Source of the DNA: Euglena gracilis
Lineage: Eukaryota; Euglenida; Euglenophyceae; Euglenales
Length of the DNA stretch: 64,000 bases
Direction: 5' to 3'
Assembly: GCA_039621445.1 (NCBI GenBank)
Contig: CP154956.1
Coordinates: 56,741,220 to 56,805,219, forward strand
Position numbers and translations under genes: made by a program. Under the pieces are notes generated by a model. It did no database searches, was not told the DNA's origin, and worked only from the letters and a program-made list of their open reading frames with translations. Below are positions 55,401 to 63,121 of the stretch, in pieces. Every line of letters begins with the position of its first letter. Within the stretch, counting starts at the first letter, position 1.

Positions 55401-57143
55401 GACTGGTTTTTAAAAAAGTGGAGTGACCCCCCCTCCCCCCCCCGGGGGTCGGTAAGCAATTGTATGACCCGGCAGGTACCCTAAAAAAAACCAGGCAAAA
55501 ATATCCAAATCCAGCCGGTTGGCATTTTCCAGCCAACGTCTGGAGGTCAAATCCCAAAACCCCTCAAAAACTGCCGTTTTGAGTCCTTTTTTATTCCTTT
55601 TTTGAAAAAAATTTTGTCCAGCCCAGCTTCACCAGGCTGGCCCCAACTTTATTTCAGCGGACACCCCCCCCCCCCCGGGGGGGGCAGCCCGGTGGGAACT
55701 GCTGGCTTAGAAAAAGTGCTGGCTTAAACAAAGCACTTCTCTTGGTGATCTTCCACTTCCGCGACACTGGACAGAAACTTTTCTTGAGGCAGCACACCTT
55801 GACGGTGGACGACTCTTCTTGTGTCAGCCGGATCACTGGAGGTGGTTGTAGAGCAGGGGCTGCCATGGCTGTCCACGGACCAAAAAGCCCATTGGCAGCT
55901 GCCCACATGGCTTCTTTTTTCCCCAAACTTCCAACTGGCCCGACTTTGGGGGGGGGCATTGGGGCCACCTGGTGTGTAAAACAGAAGCTTGGACTGAACA
56001 CGAAGTTGAGTGGTTGAGGAAATCCCCCGGGCTGGCAGCAGCAATCTATGCCTGTTTGTTAGTCCGAGGCATTTCCCAGACTTCTCCAGCGCAGCCCCCC
56101 CCCGAGGGTGGGTCTCTCGAGATAAAAAGAAGCCTCCTGCAAAGTGTCGCATGCCCCCCACCAAACCTCCGTCGAGGCTTGCATGGGAATCTCGGAGGAG
56201 GGGGGGGTCAGGGACCTCCCCTTCTAAAACTAGGGGGGGGGGGGGCTCCTATCTCCAGTTTTCGGTCGCCGAACTTCTCACCGTTTGAGTGCAAAATTTC
56301 GGCCGTTTTTGGTCAAAGAATCAATTTTTCTGAACTTTTTTCAAAAATGGTGGGAAATCAAAAGAAATGTCAGGAGACCTAAATCGAAGCCCCTAAAAAG
56401 CCCCATTTTAACAGTATTTTTATTTCCCCGCAACTCCCCGCCTAGCCGGAGTTACGACCCTTTTTCGACCAAATTTGGCCATTTCCCCAAAATTTCACAA
56501 TGAGCCTCAAAAGGGTCTGAAAACATACACCCGGCGCGAACCCACAGAGGAGGACGGGGGGTGGGGGACCCCCTTTCCGAAATTAGGGGGGGGGGACCCT
56601 ACCATCTTGCCCACCTAGGGGGGGACCCCTGCCACCTACCTCATGTGTGCGGAGCTTCCCAGACAACCCTGACTCCGTCTGTTCTTCCAGAGCAACCCTG
56701 CCCCAACCTGCCACCGTCTTCCTCTACATCCATATCTGGGGCAAGTTGATGGGGAACAAGATGCAAATCGGCAAAATAAAGGCCAAATATGTGCGAGTTT
56801 TCAAAGACGCAACAAACATCTCCAAAAAAAGGAAATCAACAAACATCACGCGGGCAGGATCCAAATAGAAGTGCACCACGTCGCCGGAGGCAGCGGTCCG
56901 CAAAGCGCACCCATGCTTCTATTAGGGGGAGGGGTATTCCGGTTTATTCCGGTTTATTTCGGACCGGAACATCTCCCCCTCCATGCTCTGGGAGGGAGTA
57001 CCCACCCTGACCAACCTTGCAAATGCTCTGTTTATCTCTTTCAACCGGAAGCTGCTTTCGAACTTGACAATTTCGACTGGCCTCACCAGCCTGGCATTTC
57101 TCATCTCTGCCTGTCCAAGAATTTCTTTCACAAATGGATACAT
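33134..57143 (-). CDS. Deg/HtrA-type serine protease with PDZ domain, 15 exons
   Basis: ATP-independent trypsin-like protease of the DegP/Deg1 family, which cleaves and refolds damaged proteins. In order: leader (exons 1-2), protease domain (exons 3-10), PDZ (exons 11-15). Numbering from the ATG at 57,141-57,143, the triad is His157 in TNHHVIAG, Asp186 in DEDKDVAVL and Ser266 in GNSGGPLLD. The spacing is as I recall for plant Deg1. [14 protein letters not shown] and [12 protein letters not shown] are diagnostic. The PDZ part contains [11 protein letters not shown] and GDIIVAING. The joined frame is about 445 aa, a usual length. The gene covers about 24 kb. Several introns have no GT/AG ends. 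The leader includes [18 protein letters not shown], which might be a lumen-type cleavage region, but no clear signal peptide precedes it unless the exons at 57.3-63.1 kb belong to this gene. Introns hold many transposons, and no exon is disrupted. Confidence 0.93.
33250..33745 (-). mobile_element. Insertion with TTGCAC-rich ends carrying a reading frame, in the last protease intron
   Basis: Both ends are built from AAAAATTGCAC and ATTGCAAAA words, for example GTGCAAAAAAAATTGCACAA at 33,267 and its inverse-like partner near 33,700-33,725. Between them a minus-strand frame (33,650 to 33,288) reads [20 protein letters not shown], then [20 protein letters not shown]. It is protein-like but not recognised. 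The intron would be about 75 nt without this insert. Confidence 0.5.
33785..33856 (-). CDS. Protease exon 14
   Basis: Encodes [20 protein letters not shown] then QAPV. It matches the 'ld...vGd.vtv.vlR' strand at the end of the PDZ domain. The end is placed at GTGAAG. Another in-phase GT lies one codon earlier. Confidence 0.85.
33857..35074 (-). other. Protease intron 13
   Basis: Nonconventional ends (see findings). 34,230-34,600 holds a C/G module with CCAGGGTTCGACAAAAGGGC at its left. A plus-strand frame at 34,680-34,910 ([20 protein letters not shown]) is protein-like but unsupported. Confidence 0.5.
35075..35112 (-). CDS. Protease exon 13
   Basis: After TCTCCACAG it encodes [13 protein letters not shown], continuing the PDZ helix. 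The 3' border is a nonconventional junction to IDNF in exon 14. Confidence 0.85.
35210..35330 (-). CDS. Protease exon 12, PDZ core
   Basis: After CTCCACAG it encodes [40 protein letters not shown] and G, with a GTTTGC donor. It carries the carboxylate-binding strand and helix of the PDZ domain. Confidence 0.95.
35870..35959 (-). CDS. Protease exon 11, start of PDZ domain
   Basis: Contains [20 protein letters not shown] then SLNVE before GTATGC. The '[11 protein letters not shown].ap' wording is the hinge and first strand of the Deg1 PDZ domain. The 5' boundary is estimated. Confidence 0.88.
38520..38900 (+). repeat. Duplicated exon-like segment, copy 1
   Basis: Shares an ordered series of words with 60,930-61,235: TTGGTTGGTT, GTGTGGGTGTCACAGA, CTTGCCACC versus CCTGCCACA, ATTCTCTAACAGTCCAT versus ATTCTCTTACAATCCAT, and CCTCCAGAACACCACCTG versus CCTCCTGAACACCACCTG. 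A splice-acceptor-like TGTCACAG is kept in both. The matching frames ([10 protein letters not shown] / TCHRAQLVQV) hint at coding but no family was recognised. Confidence 0.6.
39242..39596. mobile_element. Element with CAATTGCTTA inverted ends, copy 1
   Basis: Left end CAATTGCTTACCGACCCCC, right end TAAGCAATTG preceded by AGTGCT. Inside are repeated CCAGTCAGTCACT words and inverted GGCGCCTTCGGCGCC. About 355 bp and non-coding. Two more copies are at 53.6 and 55.1 kb. Confidence 0.85.
40271..40673. mobile_element. Miniature element with perfect 18-bp inverted ends
   Basis: Ends CCAGGGTTCGATATAAGG (40,271) and CCTTATATCGAACCCTGG (to 40,673) are exact complements, flanked by GCAAGC on both sides (40,265-40,270 and 40,674-40,679). 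Inside are long G and C runs, two CACCTAAAC-containing blocks and a palindromic GGCGCGAAGCGCC. Non-coding. Diverged ends of the same type occur at 32.1, 34.29, 36.6, 37.36 and 37.9 kb. Confidence 0.88.
41183..41226 (-). CDS. Protease exon 10
   Basis: After CAACTCAG it encodes [12 protein letters not shown], the end of the protease domain. The 3' boundary is uncertain, placed near KKRL to keep spacing to exon 11. No clear GT donor lies there except one at GTGAAG that would cut the conserved VKK. DNA just downstream (GCATGGAGAAGGAG) is partly repeated at 41,858-41,930. Confidence 0.8.
41985..42205. repeat. C/G-ended fragment with AATAGCTTGGGG
   Basis: G-run at about 42,042 and an inverted pair GGGGGAATAGCTTGGGG / CCCCCAAGCTGTTCCCC at 42,150-42,200. 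It is related to the insertion in the DIRS relic at 3,283-3,634. Confidence 0.5.
42300..42401 (-). CDS. Protease exon 9 with catalytic Ser
   Basis: After CCTCTGCAG it encodes [20 protein letters not shown] and [14 protein letters not shown]. Ser of GNSGGP is the nucleophile. It ends G before GTGGGC, in phase with exon 10. Confidence 0.96.
43111..43225 (-). CDS. Protease exon 8
   Basis: Encodes [38 protein letters not shown] and the first base of Gly before GTGTCA. This is the strand leading into the active-site serine. The 5' boundary has no AG and is set by the family alignment. Confidence 0.93.
43477..43500 (-). CDS. Protease exon 7, 24-nt microexon
   Basis: After TTTTTGTCACAG it encodes only VLAIGNPF, the conserved loop of Deg proteases. 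The next exon resumes exactly at GLDHTL. If the nearby GT (AACCAAG before GTGTCC) were used instead, the family alignment would break by three residues. Confidence 0.85.
44330..44994. mobile_element. hAT-like element (family B) carrying an exon-like frame
   Basis: The left end is CAGGGG followed by G-run, GATTGATATCGGAGGCC. The right end is GGATATCAATCCCC to CCTGCA. CTGTCTC flanks both sides (44,323-44,329 and 44,995-45,001). Subterminal GCGGAAAATTGC repeats match copies at 47,990-49,937 and 63,353-64,000, but the middle differs. It holds a minus-strand frame at about 44,692-44,548 reading [20 protein letters not shown] then [19 protein letters not shown], which ends at TGA near 44,540. This looks like a captured gene piece. 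It sits in the protease intron between exons 6 and 7. Confidence 0.75.
45002..46406. other. Remainder of protease intron 6
   Basis: Ordinary AT-leaning sequence with one C-run at 45,321-45,333 and no recognised element or gene. Confidence 0.4.
46407..46484 (-). CDS. Protease exon 6
   Basis: 26 codons between TCCTCTGCAG and [26 protein letters not shown] then LLVGQK. It matches the 'l.PvklG.S..l.vGqk' segment between the catalytic Asp and the IGNPF loop. Confidence 0.92.
46670..46975. mobile_element. C/G-homopolymer module
   Basis: Two GC-run blocks (46,715-46,775 and 46,885-46,955) in inverted arrangement around GAAAATTTTCGGCGCTTTCA, the same architecture as the modules at 35.99 and 10.64 kb. 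It lies inside the protease intron between exons 5 and 6. Confidence 0.55.
47345..47500 (-). other. GC-rich exon-like segment with collagen-like text
   Basis: About 150 nt of roughly 70% GC in AT-leaning surroundings, starting just after TTGTTTTTGCAG. One minus-strand frame reads [20 protein letters not shown], with partial Gly-X-Y periodicity. Another is Ala/Arg-rich. No donor or partner exon is clear. Confidence 0.3.
48237..49698. mobile_element. Nested insertion, middle element (ATGCAAAA family)
   Basis: Starts CAGGGGGGGGAAATGCAACT and ends AAGTTGCATTTCCCC to CCTG. TATGGAA flanks both sides (48,230-48,236 and 49,699-49,705). Same family as 24,858-25,310. On removal the outer element reads TATGGAATTTCTTGGG, which agrees with GAATTTCTTGGGCG at the matching point of the 63.4-kb copy. 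Confidence 0.9.
48466..49366. mobile_element. Nested insertion, innermost 900-bp inverted-repeat element
   Basis: Perfect 29-bp inverted ends at 48,466-48,494 and 49,338-49,366 (TATTGCAAAAACTGGCTCCT continuing to ACACTAGAC). Next to each end is a (GGGGGGTGTG)n tract on the same strand (48,498-48,545 and 49,241-49,337). 48,598-48,728 is nearly pure T with G. No target duplication was found, and no protein was recognised. Confidence 0.85.
49938..50420 (-). repeat. Family A dispersed repeat, right part
   Basis: Continuation of 47,700-47,989 after the nested insertion. Landmarks are TGGATTTTGCTTCATTGTCC, GAATAACTCAGGCCTGG, CCAGTCGCTCGCACTGG and GGTCATGGTGATAATC. Diverged from the copies at 23.6 and 52.7 kb. 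Confidence 0.75.
50711..50776 (-). CDS. Protease exon 5 with catalytic Asp
   Basis: Encodes [20 protein letters not shown] then LQ before GTGTGA. The Asp of KDVAVL is catalytic. The exon could start at 50,792 if a CACAG acceptor is used, but that would duplicate residues already supplied by exon 4. Confidence 0.9.
50793..51322 (-). other. Protease intron 4, nonconventional
   Basis: About 0.5 kb. It contains a duplicated GTGCGCTTCTATTTGGAC (51,088) / GTGCGCTTTTATTTGGAC (51,196) and a C-run AAATAGAA inverse near 51,040, so a small inverted-repeat element may be inside. Confidence 0.55.
51323..51381 (-). CDS. Protease exon 4 with catalytic His
   Basis: After CACTATTCAG it encodes [19 protein letters not shown]. 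The second His is the catalytic one. The 3' boundary is uncertain. No GT donor fits, and the flank pairs with the start of exon 5 (nonconventional intron). Confidence 0.9.
52177..52315 (-). CDS. Protease exon 3
   Basis: From TTCGTTACAG to a GTTTGC donor. It reads [40 protein letters not shown] and FVWDNE. The [17 protein letters not shown] wording is characteristic of the first beta-strands of Deg proteases. Confidence 0.95.
52338..52500. repeat. (CA)n microsatellite
   Basis: A CA/CACG-rich stretch with an uninterrupted (CA)n core of about 50 nt at 52,427-52,476, a few nucleotides upstream of protease exon 3. Confidence 0.97.
52745..53596 (+). repeat. Dispersed repeat, family A, longest copy
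   Basis: Begins GTCGCTGAGCTCTTATCCCT with a hairpin, then a C/G block, CGGTCGCGAGCGACTGGATT, GGCCCGAGTTATTCACGCGC, and two tandem internal sub-units. Each sub-unit has AAAATATCTCCAAAATGAAG or AAAACATCTCGAAAATGATA and CCCGCAACTC(A/C)CCGCCTAGC. It is followed immediately by a CAATTGCTTA element. Inverse orientation to 23,570-24,190. Non-coding. Confidence 0.85.
53597..53907. mobile_element. Element with CAATTGCTTA inverted ends, copy 2
   Basis: CAATTGCTTACCCACCCCGA at the left, TTAAGCAATTG at the right, with CCAGTCAGTCACT repeats inside. 311 bp, same orientation as copy 1. Confidence 0.85.
54110..54910. repeat. C/G module and ACTTACTAACCCC repeat cluster
   Basis: 54,120-54,310 holds inverted C/G runs around GGGCTTCCCAT. 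54,485-54,905 carries at least five copies of ACTTACTAAC followed by C-runs, two CGGCCGACCAACCAAACCGG blocks, and an inverted GGGGGTTTATAAGTGGGG end, consistent with one element of about 420 bp with duplicated ends. Confidence 0.6.
55119..55462. mobile_element. Element with CAATTGCTTA inverted ends, copy 3
   Basis: CAATTGCTTAAGCACTGTCC at the left and GGTAAGCAATTG at the right, so in the opposite orientation to copies 1 and 2. 344 bp. Contains the GGCGCCGAAGGCGCC palindrome. Confidence 0.85.
55600..55730. repeat. Dispersed AACTTTATTTCAGCGGAC family fragment
   Basis: GTCCAGCCCAGCTTCACCAG and CAACTTTATTTCAGCGGACA plus a C/G run, also seen at 17,850-17,880 and 59,325-59,430. It is usually adjacent to GCTGGCTGG words. 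Fragment only. Confidence 0.5.
55798..55968 (-). CDS. Protease exon 2
   Basis: 57 codons between CACACCAG and GTGTGC. It ends with [14 protein letters not shown], which aligns with the 'LT.eE..tv' strand that precedes the protease domain of Deg1 proteins, and flows into [10 protein letters not shown] of exon 3. The Ala-rich part ([17 protein letters not shown]) may be the end of a targeting region. Confidence 0.85.
56265..56540 (+). repeat. Family A dispersed repeat, fragment
   Basis: Contains GGTGGGAAATCAAAAGAAAT, GTCAGGAGACCTAAATCGAA and CCCCGCAACTCCCCGCCTAG, matching the family A copies. It lies between protease exons 1 and 2. Confidence 0.7.
57006..57143 (-). CDS. Protease exon 1 (proposed start)
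   Basis: GATGCAG is followed directly by ATG. 46 codons read [40 protein letters not shown] and FARLVR, and end at a strong GTGGGT donor on a codon boundary, as exon 2 requires. The AG-ATG junction would suit trans-splicing of a leader. The text is not recognised and is not a standard targeting peptide, so it could be an internal exon of a longer gene. Confidence 0.5.
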
Positions 57144-57249
57144 CTGCATCTGATCAGAGACATAAAAACGTTTATTTGATTAATTTATTTTTTTCTTGCA
57201 AAAGGTGAGATCCAACCTGCAACGGCAATTACAACACTTGATCATCAGA

Positions 57250-57365
57250 TTATGTGAAATGGCAGTTCAAATGAATGACAGAAACCATGGATAATGCTGA
57301 TGCAGTCAAAACGCCTGTGGCAGTCATCCCCAGCTTCTGCAGCAAATCTGTAAGAGCAGCAACAG
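57250..57365 (-). CDS. Small membrane protein exon 3
   Basis: After TTTTTTCCCAG: VAALTDLLQKLGMTATGVLT then ASALSMVSVIHLNCHFT and TAA. It enters with 2 nt, matching exon 2. If spliced at GTTTCT (57,285) it would end at SALSM in phase 0. Confidence 0.55.
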
Positions 57366-60300
57366 CTGGGAAAAAATTGGGTGTGACAAACAGGGTTCAA
57401 GGGATTCTGGACAATAAAAAACCCCAAACTGCAAACGTGAGCAAACCCAAAGGGGGAGTCCAACAAAAAAACCCAACCATGACTCTGAAGGGGAAAAACA
57501 CCATTTGGGTGGGGACCCAGGGGGTACCCCACCCAATCAATTTGGGCCGGGTTTGGGATCCGAAATGCACTTCACACCTACCCCCCCCCTTTGTCCAACG
57601 ACCACCCCTTTATAATGACCACCCCCCGGTCGCAGGTTGCAGGTAATGGGGGGCGTACGACCACCCCCCCTGGTCATAGGTTGCAGGTTGCAAAAAAAAA
57701 GATTTTTTGTCGGTTTTACCAAGCGGTAGATTTCCCACCTCCCCCGCTACAGGATTTTTTCTGCTATGTTCCTCCCCCCGGCAACGTCAGAGCCAGATCC
57801 CAAAAAGGTGGTGTTGTTTGCAAAAGCAACACGTGGAATTTGGGGTTTGGCACACGTTTTCAACGGGAACCTTTACCTTACAAAGGATCTGATCGATGGG
57901 GATTTATTCCGAAAATTGTTGTATCACCGGAAGAAAGGCTTCTATACCGTGCCCGCGGAATAGTGCCTGCCCCGCACCCCTTCGGTGTAGCATTTGCACA
58001 GCAGCCTTCTGGCGCTGTCGTTCATGACACCCCCTCAGGAGCTGTGTTTGGGCTTACCTCTTTTATGATGTTTTCCGCTTTTCGCCGTGTGTGAGCCTTC
58101 GCCCCCTTTATAATGACCACCCCCCGGTCACAGGTTGCAGGTGATGGGGGCGTACGGCCACCCCCCCCTGGTCATAGGTTGCAGGTAAATGGTCGTTGGA
58201 CAAAGGGAGGGGGGGGGGGTAAAAAAAATAGAGCAGAACACTTCTCAGTCGGCCTGGCCGAGGTTTTTTTTTGGACCGGGCTGGGGGAGTCTGGCACCCA
58301 CCCCCACCTCCATTGGGACGATGGCCTGGGGGAGGGGTCAGGCTTCCATATAAGGGCAGGTGGCAGGTCAGACTCCCCTTCTCCGGTCCAGCAGGGGGGG
58401 GGGCACCCCCTCCCACCTGAATAGTGGCGCGGTCCGGGTGACCCCCAAACATTTCGACCCCCAAAACAGCCAAAATTGCCATTTTGGGGACTTTTTGGGC
58501 AAAAAATTATCAAAAATTCAAAAAAATCGCCGCAAAACCCGAAGGAAAATTTTGACCTGCATGGAACAGGGGTCCCGGGAATCGCCCCAGGGTCGGTCCA
58601 GACCCCCCTTGGCAGGTGGGGAGGGGGGCCCCTCTGGTCCAGGAGGGGGGGGGGGGCACCCCCCACATAAACCCCGTGCGCCCTTCTTGTATCGGTGCCG
58701 ACTGGTGGCAGATAGGGTCACATTGGAACTGGGCCTACGTGGATGAAAGCAGGAGCTCCAAAAAGAAACTACCAAAAGCCCCAAATCAGCAATTTATGCA
58801 ACCTTTGATGATTTTCTTGCAACCATTGATGACTTTCAACAAACGCTGGGGCTGAAAACAACTTTGTTTCCCTATTTTGTGAATTTGGGGTCAAATGTTT
58901 CGGCGCTTCAGCTGCGGTGGGAGGGGGTTGACCCCCCCAGGGCCTTCTTGTAGAGCCCTGTCCATCTGGGAGCAAGCAGCAAGTGTTTCAATGTGAAGGA
59001 AGGTTGTACCCCTGGTGGTACAACCTTCCTGTTCTGGTGCTGGGTAGTGACGGGGGAAGCGCTTTCAACCCCTTGGAGGGGAAGCGTCAGGTTTGAGGCG
59101 GATTATCCTGTAGCACGCCGTTGCACAAGAGACACCGGGAGATGGCCATTTTTTTTAAGGGAAAATGCCTTTGTCAGACCCAGCCCAGACACACCCCCAA
59201 AGATGTCAGGCACCGTTGAGGGTTTTTTTGGCAATGCAAAGTGATGCAATGATGCAACACCTCATGCAATCACATCATGATCCCCCAATACGACCCAAAA
59301 ATGCCATATTTGACTTTCGCCCAGTCCAGCTTTGCCGGGCTGGCCCGAACTTTATTTTAGCGGACCTCGGGGGGGGGGGTCTGCAGCCCAGCTGGGAGGT
59401 GCAGACTGCTGGCTGGCTGGAACCCCCCTGGGGGTCAGGTGCCCTCCGACTTAAGAAAACCCTTGGTCACACATTGGTAAATTTCTTTAAAAAAAATCCG
59501 TTCAATGCCGCTGGCACCTGTCTGGCCTGCATATCTGTGTCTGCCTCTGACACGGGCGCCTTTCGACATTTCCCCGGGGGGGGGGGGTAAATTTGGTCAA
59601 AGCCCCAATGGGATTTATGGTGGGGGGGTCACTTGGTGGCTAGACAACAGAGAGTCGAATCCCCACATCACTTCACAGATGGATGGATCCAAAAGAAAAG
59701 AAAACAATCAACACACTTGGAACAACCTCAACGTCTTGCCCTTCTTCGCCACAACAAGCATCAGTGCCAATTGCTTCTACAGATATAGGAAACAGGAGGG
59801 TAGAGGCAGAATCATAACAAAAGAGCTTAAACAATGTAATATTTCTGGCGAAATTTTTCTTCGACAAAGCAAAAATGAAACCGCAAAATCACATTAAATT
59901 ATTAAAAAAATAAACTATTCCAAAAAAACCTTGGGCATCAGCAGTTGAGTCTGTGATGACCGGGTTTTTTTTTTCAACCCCTGAAATAGCGAAAGCAACG
60001 GCGATTTCAGGCTTCATCTTTGAGAAAATGCATTAAAAGGTGCCCTTCACCGCCATCTTTTTATCAAAATAAATGAGACACAATACACTGCCTGCCAATG
60101 GACGCGCTTGCTGACTTAAAAATATCCACGTTGGGGGGGCACATGGATGGTACAATACCCTGAAACACTTTCTTTGACCTTCTGAGTTATGCTGCACAAA
60201 CAACTTGACATCGTGAACACTGTACATCCACTCGAAAAATGCGACACAAAAAACACAAAAAACGCATACAAACAAATGGCATGTAATTCCTTCAGGAGCT

Positions 60301-63121
60301 GCCCCGGGATCAGAGTTTTAAATGAGCGGGAAGGAGGGTCTGGACCCCTCTCCCCCCCAATTTCCACCACAAAAAAAAGTTCTGGCCGGGTGAAAGACCC
60401 AAAAATTGTGTTTTTGTGCACTTTTTTAGTATTAAAATTAGTCACAACATACACCAAGTTTTTCATCTATTCCAGCATGAAGCGCCGGAAAAAATTTCTG
60501 GGTTCCTGGGGGATCCCAGACCCACCCCCCCCCCTTTCGGTCCGAAGGGGGAGTCTGGACCAGTTCTGACCTGAAACCACTGCTCACTTAATACCCTGCT
60601 TGGGATATGCAAAAAATACTCGGCTCCTGGTGAAAATATTTCATTCTGGATGAAAATAATTTTTTGACAAAAATCACAAAAATACAAAAATTGACAATTT
60701 TTTTGCTCCCAGGGGAAAATTGGGGCCAAAAAGAAAAATTCTTCATCGTTGAAAATTTTCCAGCAAAAAAAATGCAAAAAATCGCTGGGGAAAGAACACA
60801 AAAAAAATGCAAAAAAAACTCGTTTTAGCCCCCCTGCAATACTCATGAGGATGGGTAAACCACAGGAATAAAGGAAGAAGACCACAATTTCACAACATTT
60901 ATTTTCGAACCAGAGGCTGGCATAGAAAGATGTTGGTTGGTTTTAAAGGCTCCTTTGTGCAACTGCGCAAGGAACATTGTTTTTGCTGCTGTGTGGGTGT
61001 CACAGAATCTCAACACAAATGGGGCTAACCTGCCACAGAGCTCAACTGGTGCAGGTGGAGACCTTTGTCCCCTTCATCCGCGAGGAGTTTCAAAATTCTC
61101 TTACAATCCATTTCAACCTTCAAATCACAGTTCAACAAACATCAGAAGCGTCCGCGGGTGCTGCAGGAAATCAAACAATTAGCAAAGCGGACCCGTCACC
61201 CAGCCTCCTGAACACCACCTGGCCCTGGCTCTTGCCACCAGGTTTCCCCTGAAGGATTTGCAACAAAACTTGCACCCACACCTCTGGTGTGGGGGGACCC
61301 CCCCCAGGGGGATACTGGTGGGGTTTTCCAAATAAAAAGAAGACATGCAAGATATGAGGCAGATAAACCAGGGTTTCATGAAATTTTGGGATTTCCCAGG
61401 GTTAAACCAGGGGGGATTCACAGCTCGGAGCCACGTTTCAAAGGGGGCAAAAAATTTTTGGCCTTCCTCCTGGGCTTTGCCCCAGTAAACAACGAAGATC
61501 CGCATGCAAAGGGCCGGCAGCCAGCAAATGCTTTGTAACGGTATTATTTTTGTTTGCTGTCGCCCACCCACCTATTGTTTTCTTTCTTCTTCATCTTGAG
61601 ATCGACCTTTCAGTTGACATCACTGGTGCACTTTTTTTGTGTTTTTGCAAATTTTGTAAAAAAAATGACATAACTAAGACCAGATGAAAGGCAGAATGAT
61701 CACACCAGCATCAACACAGGATTTCCATCCACTGTCTTTCTGCCTTGGTACAGCTAATAGCCACATCAACATGGAAGCAAGCAAAGCAGCTGCACCACCC
61801 ATCCACATAGTGATATGAGTCTCTGGCCGAAAACCAGTTTTGCCATCTTTTACAAAGGTATCCTTTGAACCTGAAGGTTGAAAAAAAGAAAACAAAAAAT
61901 ATGGACAATCAAAATAATGGACAAACAATCCTGGCTGCGTCGGGCTGGCACAAACCTTATTTCAGCAAGCCATCTAATTTCGCAGCCAGACTGGGCGCAA
62001 AAAAAACCAGATCCCTATGAGGACAGGTTAATACGACACCAGAGGCCAGTTTCCTGGGACCCAGATCACAAAGGAAAAAAAACATATTTTGACCCCTGGC
62101 CGAGACGAAATTCGAAAAAGCGATTTTTCCACATAATTTCTCATCAGAAGCTCGTTTTGCTTGAACAGAATAATTGCAATTTCAAAAAATTTTGGCCAGG
62201 ACAGCGGGCACAAGGGTGAGAAACAGGTTCCCATGAGGCCGAATGTGTGGGAATGCAGGGTAGAGGACACTTTCCTGGGGGCGGGTGACGATTTTTTTTT
62301 GCATAATTGGACATTTTTGCAGCTTCCATTTTCTGGAACCCGGTTCGACCCCGGCCCAGTTCCAGCCAGGATCCCGGAGGGGGGCAGCCCAAATTTTCAA
62401 GCCTCTGAGCTGGAACCCCCAGGGTCGTTAAAAAACGACCTTTTATTTATTTCCAGCCACTTGAAGAGCTGCCAAATGGTAACGGATTATTTGGCTTTCG
62501 GGTGTGCAAAAATGGACCAAAAATGGGTTGGAAAAAGGCTGGCATACTCAAATTTTGGGCTAAAAAATCGACTTTTTTACGTAATTGGCTTTTGGTTCTT
62601 GGGTACTTGTGTGTTCATTATTTTCACTTGTGCGAACCCGTGCCAAAAATCTGGCCTGTGAACAATTGACCACTAACCATAACCCATGACTTTCTAAATT
62701 TTCTGACTACTCCCTGACCGAAACCCATACCTGGGCCTCCAGCCCACGACCCAGACCTACCCCCCTACCCTTCTCCAGGGTCTTCTGAGTTAAAAAGAAG
62801 CCTGGTGAGCATCACAATGAAAAAAATTTCATACAAAATGGATTTCTTTCATTTTGGCAACTTTTTTGGTAATTCGCATGTGATACAGAAAATATGCAAA
62901 ATTCTCGACGTGATATACATGATACACACAAAACGTTTAGCGGTACACACTAAATAGATGTCTGTTTGCCACTTCATGCCATATGTGGACACTGAATTTA
63001 CACCAGCCAACTTCTCATATACAGCTGTCCATTTGCGGAAAAGAGGCTTTGGGCTCAGAACTGGTAAAGTTGGGGAAGAGTCCATGAAATATGACGAGGG
63101 GGTCGCCAAGGGATAAACCAT
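57250..63121 (-). CDS. Unrecognised small membrane protein, 3 exons
   Basis: Three exons join in frame from an ATG at 63,119-63,121 to TAA at 57,250-57,252, giving 132 aa. The N-terminal part (VYPLATPSSYFMDSSPTLPV, LFRKWTAVYEKLAG) is polar with prolines. The middle has one clear membrane segment (MWMGGAAALLASMLMWLLAV). The end is LTDLLQKLGMTATGVLTASA then a weakly hydrophobic tail. No family was recognised. Splice signals are conventional and phases match. The alternative is that exon 3 uses a GTTTCT donor at 57,285 and continues on a codon boundary into protease exon 1 or 2, making these exons a long leader with a membrane anchor for the protease. Only 106 nt separate this stop from the proposed protease ATG. 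Confidence 0.5.
57580..58219. mobile_element. C/G-ended element with TA flanks and an internal reading frame
   Basis: C-run then TTTGTCCAACGACCA (57,590-57,604) faces TGGTCGTTGGACAAA (58,190-58,204) then a G-run. TA precedes and follows. Two direct copies of TTTATAATGACCACCCCCCG with GGTTGCAGG lie near the ends (57,609 and 58,108). The middle is open in two plus-strand frames. One contains KKVVLFAKATRGIWGLAHVF then NGNLYLTKDLIDGDLFRKLL. The other contains IPKIVVSPEERLLYRARGIV. A captured coding fragment is likely, but no family was recognised. Confidence 0.7.
58345..58700. mobile_element. C/G-homopolymer module
   Basis: AGGGCAGGTGGCAGG at the left, inverted G-run/C-run blocks at 58,370-58,425 and 58,600-58,670, with CCAAAACAGCCAAAATTGCC between. 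Same architecture as 40,271-40,673 but with degraded ends. Confidence 0.55.
58701..60929. other. Stretch without a supported gene
   Basis: Contains an inverted GGAAGGTTGTACC / GGTACAACCTTCC hairpin at 58,999-59,029, an AACTTTATTTTAGCGGACCT fragment at 59,349-59,370 and short minus-strand protein-like text at about 59,730-59,785 and 60,170-60,260 (MYSVHDVKLFVQHNSEGQRK). The latter may be unassigned exons, but phases do not fit the neighbouring gene. Confidence 0.4.
60930..61235 (+). repeat. Duplicated exon-like segment, copy 2
   Basis: Partner of 38,520-38,900, same strand. One frame reads FNKHQKRPRVLQEIKQLAKR then TRHPAS and a stop, another LTCHRAQLVQVETFVPFIRE. It could be a gene fragment carried by a mobile element, or an old segmental duplication. 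It lies in the third intron-like gap of the 57-63 kb gene. Confidence 0.55.
61706..61870 (-). CDS. Small membrane protein exon 2, membrane segment
   Basis: After CAACCTTCAG, 54 full codons: SKDTFVKDGKTGFRPETHIT, then MWMGGAAALLASMLMWLLAV and PRQKDSGWKSCVDA, ending before GTGTGA. One transmembrane helix of about 19 residues flanked by charged residues. Protein-like composition is strong. Confidence 0.7.
61871..63003. other. Intron of the small membrane protein gene
   Basis: About 1.1 kb of unremarkable sequence. 61,937-61,985 is a diverged piece of the AACTTTATTTCAGCGGAC family. No nested gene is supported. Confidence 0.4.
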
